Of a stretch of DNA of 64,000 bases, positions 58,862 through 64,000 are shown piece by piece. The DNA is from Parafenestella ontariensis (lineage: Eukaryota; Ascomycota; Dothideomycetes; Pleosporales; Cucurbitariaceae): positions 62,001-126,000 of the forward strand of contig JAKGDA010000037.1 in NCBI GenBank assembly GCA_021596325.1. The letters are read 5' to 3'. The number at the start of each line of letters is the position of its first letter. Positions within the stretch are counted from its first letter, which is position 1. The translations under genes were made by a program, and so were the position numbers. Below the pieces are notes generated by a model. It saw only the letters and a program-made list of their open reading frames with translations, did no database searches and had not been told where the DNA came from.

Positions 58862-60595
58862 ATGGGGCGCGTTGTAGAACACCTCCTCACTGTGACCACC
58901 TTCGTGGCGGCCGCAGCTGGGAAAGGTCAGGGTCTACCGCCGCTTCTCCCGCCACTGCCCCAATCAAGTACGAAGCCACTTGTCGCTGTCAATGTTAACG
59001 GCAACATCCTCGGGACATTGGGTGGCACAACCAATGGACTCACTGGTGCCGTAACGCCTCCTTTGATCGATACCCTGAATACCATTGGTGGCACCACCGA
59101 TGTGATAAGTGACAACACAACAAGTCTTGTTGGCGGTGTCCTCGGGGGAGTGGGTGGAGTTCTTGGAGGGGTAGGCGGACTCCTCAACGTGACGGCTGAT
59201 ACTGTCGCCGACATTCTTTCACCTGCTCTTGCCCATCTTCTCACCGTAAGTGCGGCTCGCAGACGATCATACATATATACTGACATCCTGTAGGATGCCC
59301 CACTCGACGTACTGGATGGCCTCTTGGAAGCAATCCTACACCCACATCCTCGCGATCCTGACTTCCTCGGCTGGCAGTACTGGGGTTGTTTCTATTCCAC
59401 CGCATACATATCGACCCGCATTCCCAAGGTTACCAACGCTGCCGACGGAATGAGCCCTAAACTTTGCATTGCGCTATGCGTTGCCGACGGCGTGGATTTT
59501 GCAATCGTGATCAACGACAAATGCTATTGCTCGAACGACCGGCCTAGCAATGCCGATGGATCCGATAAATGCAACACGGCCTGCCCGTCGAACCCAGGTT
59601 TATTCTGCGGGGGGATAGGAACAGTTACTAGCGCAGCAATGTCGGTCTTTCGGCGAGTTATAACCTCCATCCCTGGTCCTTTACCTGCAATTCCTGAACC
59701 CCCGGGCTGGCGGTACAGTGGCTGTTACTTCGGCGACGCCTATATGTCGACCGCGACCTTCAAAGGGTACGTCAAGTACTTTGAGTCGCCTACGACAATC
59801 AACGCTTCCGTATGCGTCACGACATGCACTTCCAATGGGCGGAGTTTTACATATGCTGGGATGTACGGAGCAAGGTGCTATTGCTCGAACACTGCACCTC
59901 TCCTCAGTGTAGAAGCGGGCGTCGGGCATTGTACCAGCCGACCTTGTTCAGGGAATAAGGGCGAGGCTTGTGGCGGCGAGAGCAACTACGCGCCCTATAT
60001 GGCCAACACTCGTTCCCTAATGACTACGCTTTACGTCAAGGCTCCCGTTCCACCATCAACGACACCGCAGCTACCCAACACACCCGGCCCGCGGGACTGG
60101 ACGTACTGGGGCTGCTACTACGGCGCACTGTACCTCCTCGACACCATCCTGAACGGAATCCACATTTCGGCCCTCGTGGACGCCGTCCCAGATATGAGCG
60201 GTGACCGCTGCATCCAGCTGTGTCTATCAGCCAGCGTTCTCCCCAATCCTACCTTGAACTTTGCGCTCACTTTGGGTGGCACTTGTTTCTGCAACACTAA
60301 GCCCCCGACGGAGGGCCTGCTAGCGCCGAACCAGACCATGTGCAACGAGCCATGTCCAGATCATTCGGGGCAGAGATGTGGTGGAACCGATCCGAACGGG
60401 CCGCCGACCTTAGGCAACCAGTTAATTAATATCCTTGGAAGGGAAGTCAAGGTAAGTGGATTTCGATAGTATTCAGGACTGTCTGTATGCTTGAAACTGT
60501 GTTCTATGCTGTGATCGACTTGAAAACGTGGTCACTATACCACGTTCAATCGGAGGTAGGAGGCTCGTGATGCTTGCGATGCTTGCGGAAAGTGA
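58862..60595 (+). CDS. Secreted triple-WSC-domain protein
   Basis: Exons 58862-59245, 59294-60451 and 60560-60595; 525 residues. Intron 1 (48 nt, GTAAGT...TGTAG) is secure. Intron 2 (108 nt) is a proposal that ends the protein with EARDACDACGK; unspliced reading ends five codons after the donor. The N-terminus is a moderate signal peptide (LLTVTTFVAAAA), then a Gly/Val/Leu-rich region with repeats of VGGVLGGVGG. Three WSC domains follow, each starting with a GW/DW-x-YWGC-like motif: residues about 154-236 (GWQYWGCFYS), 266-356 (GWRYSGCYFG) and 396-492 (DWTYWGCYYG), with paired cysteines such as CYCSN. WSC domains bind cell-wall glycans. No C-terminal membrane anchor is visible, so it is likely secreted or wall-bound. 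Confidence 0.82.
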
Positions 60596-60989
60596 GGAGC
60601 TCAATACACTAGGTAAGTGTCTCATCCCGCTGATGCCGAGAACTGATTGTGCTACAAGGACTACCTATGTGTTGTCAGGTGGCGCTTTGTAGTTTCTTGA
60701 TCGAAAGCGATCATACAGCTCACGTAGGAATTGCGTCAAGGAAAGGTTTGGGGAGGGCATGCGGCTGGGAAGCAGATAGGGGCGATAAGCGGCATAGAAC
60801 ATAATACGAACTTCATCAGAAGGGCATGATTCGATTTTCATCTTGCAAGGCTCCCTCCACAAATACTCATACGTAATTCAATTATGATACCGACTTTTAC
60901 TGCGATCTCGTTTCAGGAAAGGGGCCTATAAATGAAAGTGGCGCGCTTTGCGTTGCTGGAACTAGGAAATACCGAAAATGATGCCGTAA
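60596..60989. other. Intergenic between convergent genes
   Basis: 394 bp between the WSC gene end and the stop of the second HET gene. It probably holds both 3' ends. Nothing else is seen. Confidence 0.5.
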
Positions 60990-63900
60990 CTACCTGATCT
61001 CAAACACATGATCCGGCTTGTCCCTCTCGAACTTCTGCCGCACCGCCTCGCCATCCATCATACCATGTATGTATGTCTCGCCCAGAAACTTGAAGTGCCT
61101 CATAGCATCGCGGATGTCTGCTTTGCGCTGCCGCTCCATTTGCTTACTCAATTTCTCGTCTTCCTTGTCTTCCGTATCATGATCGCTTTCCACGTCGTCC
61201 AAGTCACTCTCACCCTCATCCTGACCGTTTACCTCAACGTCCGCAACGCTCTCCTTATCCCCCTCATCATTACCGTCGCCTGCATCTTCAATATCAGTCT
61301 CGTCTTCGGAGAGTTCGTCCTCCTTGCCCGCCCATTCCTTTCGTCTTTCATTCGTCTCTCGGGCTTTTTCTTCCCGGGCTCTTTCCTTGCGCGCTTTCTC
61401 TTCACGGGCTTTCTCTTCGTTGTATTCTCGTTTGCTGCTTTGGTGGGTCAAAAGCTCTCGATTGTAGCGTTTTGTCGCTTTTCGGATCTCTTTCCTTTTG
61501 CTTTTCGGCTGCTTGAGGTACTCTGCCTTGCGGATTCGGTTCTTCTCCAAACGAGTCATCAGGCGCTTCATGGCTTCGATACCGTCTTCAAACTTCTCGT
61601 TTTCTTGTTCGTTAGACGTCTTGAACCTGTCACTGCCTTGGCGTAAGATGACTGGTACGGTGCAGCCGTAGATGATACAGACTAGGTCCCCTTCCTTTAC
61701 GTCTTCTGAGACGAGGCCTAAAGCTCCACGCTTTGTCTTGATCAGGGCGCGGTTCCAGATGACAGCCTGTACACGCCGGCAAAACTCTGCAATGATGGAA
61801 TTCCGCTCGTTGAAGATGAGAGCAGTGGTGTCAACGGCATTGCTTCGAATACCACCCTTCATGATCGTCTCTTTGCAAGCACGGGCGTAATAGTATGGTG
61901 GATTACGATCGTTCCTGCCGCGGTCCGCTACAAGAGTACGCCAGAATGCGTCTGGTGGGTCTTCGATATCCTCACTGGCTTGGATAGGTTTCCTCCGAGC
62001 TTTGGACCACCCTGCAAGATCAAGCCACGATGCTGGGATTGCTCCTGCTTGGGATATCTGTGCGACCTTCTCTACCCTGTCAAAGCAGAAGCCTCTCACG
62101 TAGAGACTGTAATGATTCAAACGTGGCCTTCTCCTGAACCGCAGGATCTCGAGATCGACGACTTTGGACTGGCCGGCGCTGTAGTTCCGATGTCCATCCT
62201 GAGGAGTGCCGACGAGTGGGTCTGCATTCTTCCGTCCCATCTTGACCATGTCCATTCCGGGATGTGGAAAGATGTCAAAGGGCGCACCGTCAATTCTGGC
62301 TACCCAAGAGGGTAAGCCAAGCTCGCCGGTGGCTGAGTTAAGGAGCTCTTCATATGTCGGATCATCATTGGGGTGGACCACTTGAACTATTCCGTTTGGT
62401 CTTCTTTTGCTGTCCTCATCAACTTGAGTTTTGCTAGATGATGTTCTAGCGGAGGTTAATTTGTTAGCCTTCGCTACGCCATCCGGAAACGCGAGCCTGA
62501 GCATGTCGTGGACAGGCCATTTCTGTAATGATTGGTCTCGATACTCTGATGTATCGCGGTCATCCTCATACTCTTCATTCACGACCGGGTTTGGCTCCAC
62601 TCTTTCTGGTTTTTCTCCGTTTTGGGAAGTGCTATCCGGCTCATCTTGTTCCGTCTTGCTTTGCCTCTGCTCAACTTCTGGAAGCTTCTGGAGGAACCTT
62701 TTTTCCAGCATCATGCGTTTGAAGTAGTCTGTCGCCCTCTCTGAACAACGCACCTTCCAGGGTCCTTCTCGACGTTTCCAATCATGAAGATTTGGTTCTT
62801 CTGGCTGAGATTTGGCGTCCTCAACCACAGCAAATTCACCAGGATGCCAGTCTTTTGCCCATGGCCGACACAACACGTCTAGGGCCTGAATTGGATCTAT
62901 CTTGGCACATCTTTCGATGCAGAATTGTATAAACTCCTTACAGACATCTGGATAAGGGGTGTTATAGTCTAGCGGATAGGGCTTCTGCTCTAGTTGTTCG
63001 CTGAAGACTTCGGCAATCAGCGCTCCCTTTCTCTTCTGAGTGACCGAGGTTGGCGGGTTGGGCGATGCATCGCGCGCTATGGCGAGGAGGGCATAAACGG
63101 AATCGTGAGGTCGTCCACAGTCGAAGATGGACAAGGACGTAACGAGATACTCCAAACTCAGTAGGCTCCGCCGCGCTGGCCCGTGGTCGCTTCTTACGCC
63201 GCCTCGTTGGTATTCTCGGAAAATCCTGGCAGTTGCGTTCACGAGTAAACTAGCACCGAGCTCCGATATATGCTCGAACCAGTTGGGAACTAGGCGAGAC
63301 TTATCGTCCTTCCTCAGGAGCTCAGAGAGCCTGTGTGTTGCGGTTTCAACCTCTACAAACAGTTCGACTGCAATCGCCAGCTCTCGCCACTCGATTTGAT
63401 CAGGCCCGCAATGAACTGTTGCTTTTGGGGCCAGAGCAATCTCCTGAACCACCCATCTGCGTGAAAACCAATCCCGCTGCATAAGACTGAGGAACGCTCG
63501 CCATTTCGGAGCGTGCTTTTGATCAGCACAAAGCTTGTCAAAGTCTTTGAGGTGACTGATCTCTTCTCGAATGAATCGGATCGCCTCTCGACTGTCAGGA
63601 TCGTCTTCCCCAAGCCAAACGCAGACTTGCTGTGCGCGAGTGTACACCAAGGACATCATAGAGACCTGGTAACTTCTTTCTTCTTTGTCGTCCTGGTTTA
63701 TACAAATGGCGTCGATCCACAGAATCCGATCTTTCTGCCCCCTGAGATATTTGAGAGCGAGTCCTAGAGTTTGGGACACTTTCTTCTTGTACATCTCCCC
63801 ATTCTTCCGGATCATAATTGTGAAAGGAGTGTTCTTTTCGTCTCCCCATCTCCAGGACAAAGCTTCATATGTGGGGAAAACGTCACTGGGGACATTGTCT

Positions 63901-64000
63901 TTGATGATTTCAGGTAGCCCTCCTCCCTCTTGAAATTCAGCTTCGAACATCTCGCAGAGGACCAGTGAGCTCTCGAGCACGCCCGGGAAAAGACGCAGGA
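60990..64000 (-). CDS. HET-domain protein with a charged C-terminal region (5' end outside window)
   Basis: At least 1002 residues are visible in one open frame to the right edge. The GTG at 63980 is not a convincing start, and codons upstream of it (LRLFPG) continue the usual HET opening (IRLLxLxPG), so the true ATG lies beyond 64000. The HET domain has all blocks: TYEALSWRWGD, DRILWIDAICINQDD with ERSYQVSMMSLVYTRAQQVC, and DWFSRRWVVQEIALA. A second conserved block, CGRPHDSVYALLAIARD, follows. The last 200 residues carry a Lys/Arg/Glu-rich coiled-coil-like run (REEKARKERAREEKARE), then a highly acidic run, and end with the family's FLGETYIHGMMDGEAV motif. A self/non-self recognition or cell-death role is typical of the family but unproven here. 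Confidence 0.92.
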   Translation of the reverse strand, partial: LRLFPGVLESSLVLCEMFEAEFQEGGGLPEIIKDNVPSDVFPTYEALSWRWGDEKNTPFTIMIRKNGEMYKKKVSQTLGLALKYLRGQKDRILWIDAICINQDDKEERSYQVSMMSLVYTRAQQVCVWLGEDDPDSREAIRFIREEISHLKDFDKLCADQKHAPKWRAFLSLMQRDWFSRRWVVQEIALAPKATVHCGPDQIEWRELAIAVELFVEVETATHRLSELLRKDDKSRLVPNWFEHISELGASLLVNATARIFREYQRGGVRSDHGPARRSLLSLEYLVTSLSIFDCGRPHDSVYALLAIARDASPNPPTSVTQKRKGALIAEVFSEQLEQKPYPLDYNTPYPDVCKEFIQFCIERCAKIDPIQALDVLCRPWAKDWHPGEFAVVEDAKSQPEEPNLHDWKRREGPWKVRCSERATDYFKRMMLEKRFLQKLPEVEQRQSKTEQDEPDSTSQNGEKPERVEPNPVVNEEYEDDRDTSEYRDQSLQKWPVHDMLRLAFPDGVAKANKLTSARTSSSKTQVDEDSKRRPNGIVQVVHPNDDPTYEELLNSATGELGLPSWVARIDGAPFDIFPHPGMDMVKMGRKNADPLVGTPQDGHRNYSAGQSKVVDLEILRFRRRPRLNHYSLYVRGFCFDRVEKVAQISQAGAIPASWLDLAGWSKARRKPIQASEDIEDPPDAFWRTLVADRGRNDRNPPYYYARACKETIMKGGIRSNAVDTTALIFNERNSIIAEFCRRVQAVIWNRALIKTKRGALGLVSEDVKEGDLVCIIYGCTVPVILRQGSDRFKTSNEQENEKFEDGIEAMKRLMTRLEKNRIRKAEYLKQPKSKRKEIRKATKRYNRELLTHQSSKREYNEEKAREEKARKERAREEKARETNERRKEWAGKEDELSEDETDIEDAGDGNDEGDKESVADVEVNGQDEGESDLDDVESDHDTEDKEDEKLSKQMERQRKADIRDAMRHFKFLGETYIHGMMDGEAVRQKFERDKPDHVFEIR

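Noticed and set aside
63978..63980. GTG as the start of the second HET protein
   Set aside because: The frame continues upstream with a HET-like LRLFPG opening to the window edge, so the start lies outside.
1..64000. tRNA, rRNA, CRISPR or intact transposon
   Set aside because: No cloverleaf with a GTTCGA-type T-loop, no ribosomal sequence, no spaced direct repeats and no paired terminal repeats were recognised on reading.

Overview
This window looks like chromosomal DNA of a filamentous ascomycete, most likely a dothideomycete of the Pleosporales type. The reasons are short GT-AG introns (mostly 44-150 nt, CTAAC-like branch sites), pyrimidine-rich leaders, long intrinsically disordered proteins, and families typical of these fungi: HET, fungal STAND N-terminal domain, Zn2Cys6 regulator, WSC, SYLF-SH3 and areA GATA-like domain proteins. 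The order-level placement is inference. Exon joins below were assembled by hand from splice motifs and reading-frame continuity.

Layout. 1-4.6 kb: a partial zinc-finger-like protein and an ABCF ATPase, both on the minus strand. 4.6-6.5 kb: an AT-richer stretch with telomere-like motifs, followed by a decayed HET-domain relic. 6.5-12.9 kb: a disordered hypothetical protein, a TCO89-like TORC1 subunit and a small GPI-anchored surface protein, all on the plus strand. 14.7-22.8 kb: a LPRELRDMIY (2EXR/F-box-like) protein, an unusual fusion of a fungal STAND/HeLo-like N-terminal domain with an Hsp40 C-terminal substrate-binding region but no J domain, an amidase, and a SYLF-SH3 actin-patch protein of the Ysc84/Lsb3 type. 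23.5-32.3 kb: a frame-broken relic, a HET protein, an asparaginase-2 family Ntn-hydrolase, a six-exon Zn2Cys6 transcription factor and a broken BTB/POZ gene. 32.3-40.6 kb: no supportable gene. 40.7-42.4 kb: a protein with the areA GATA-like (DUF1752) domain. 42.4-50.8 kb: again no supportable gene. 50.8-56.0 kb: CCT5 (nine exons) divergent from an HP1-type chromodomain protein, then a 47-residue membrane microprotein. 58.9-64 kb: a triple-WSC secreted protein and a second HET protein that runs off the window.

Housekeeping genes (ABCF, TCO89-like, SYLF-SH3, CCT5, HP1) alternate with self/non-self type genes (two HET genes, a HET relic, the STAND-N/Hsp40 fusion, a BTB pseudogene). The relics show that the accessory genes turn over. 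The most novel-looking item is the STAND-N/Hsp40-CTD fusion at 16848-18521. It joins a signalling or oligomerisation module to a chaperone substrate-binding module, and its frame is interrupted by either a 44-nt intron or a one-base shift. No tRNA, rRNA, CRISPR array or intact transposon was recognised.
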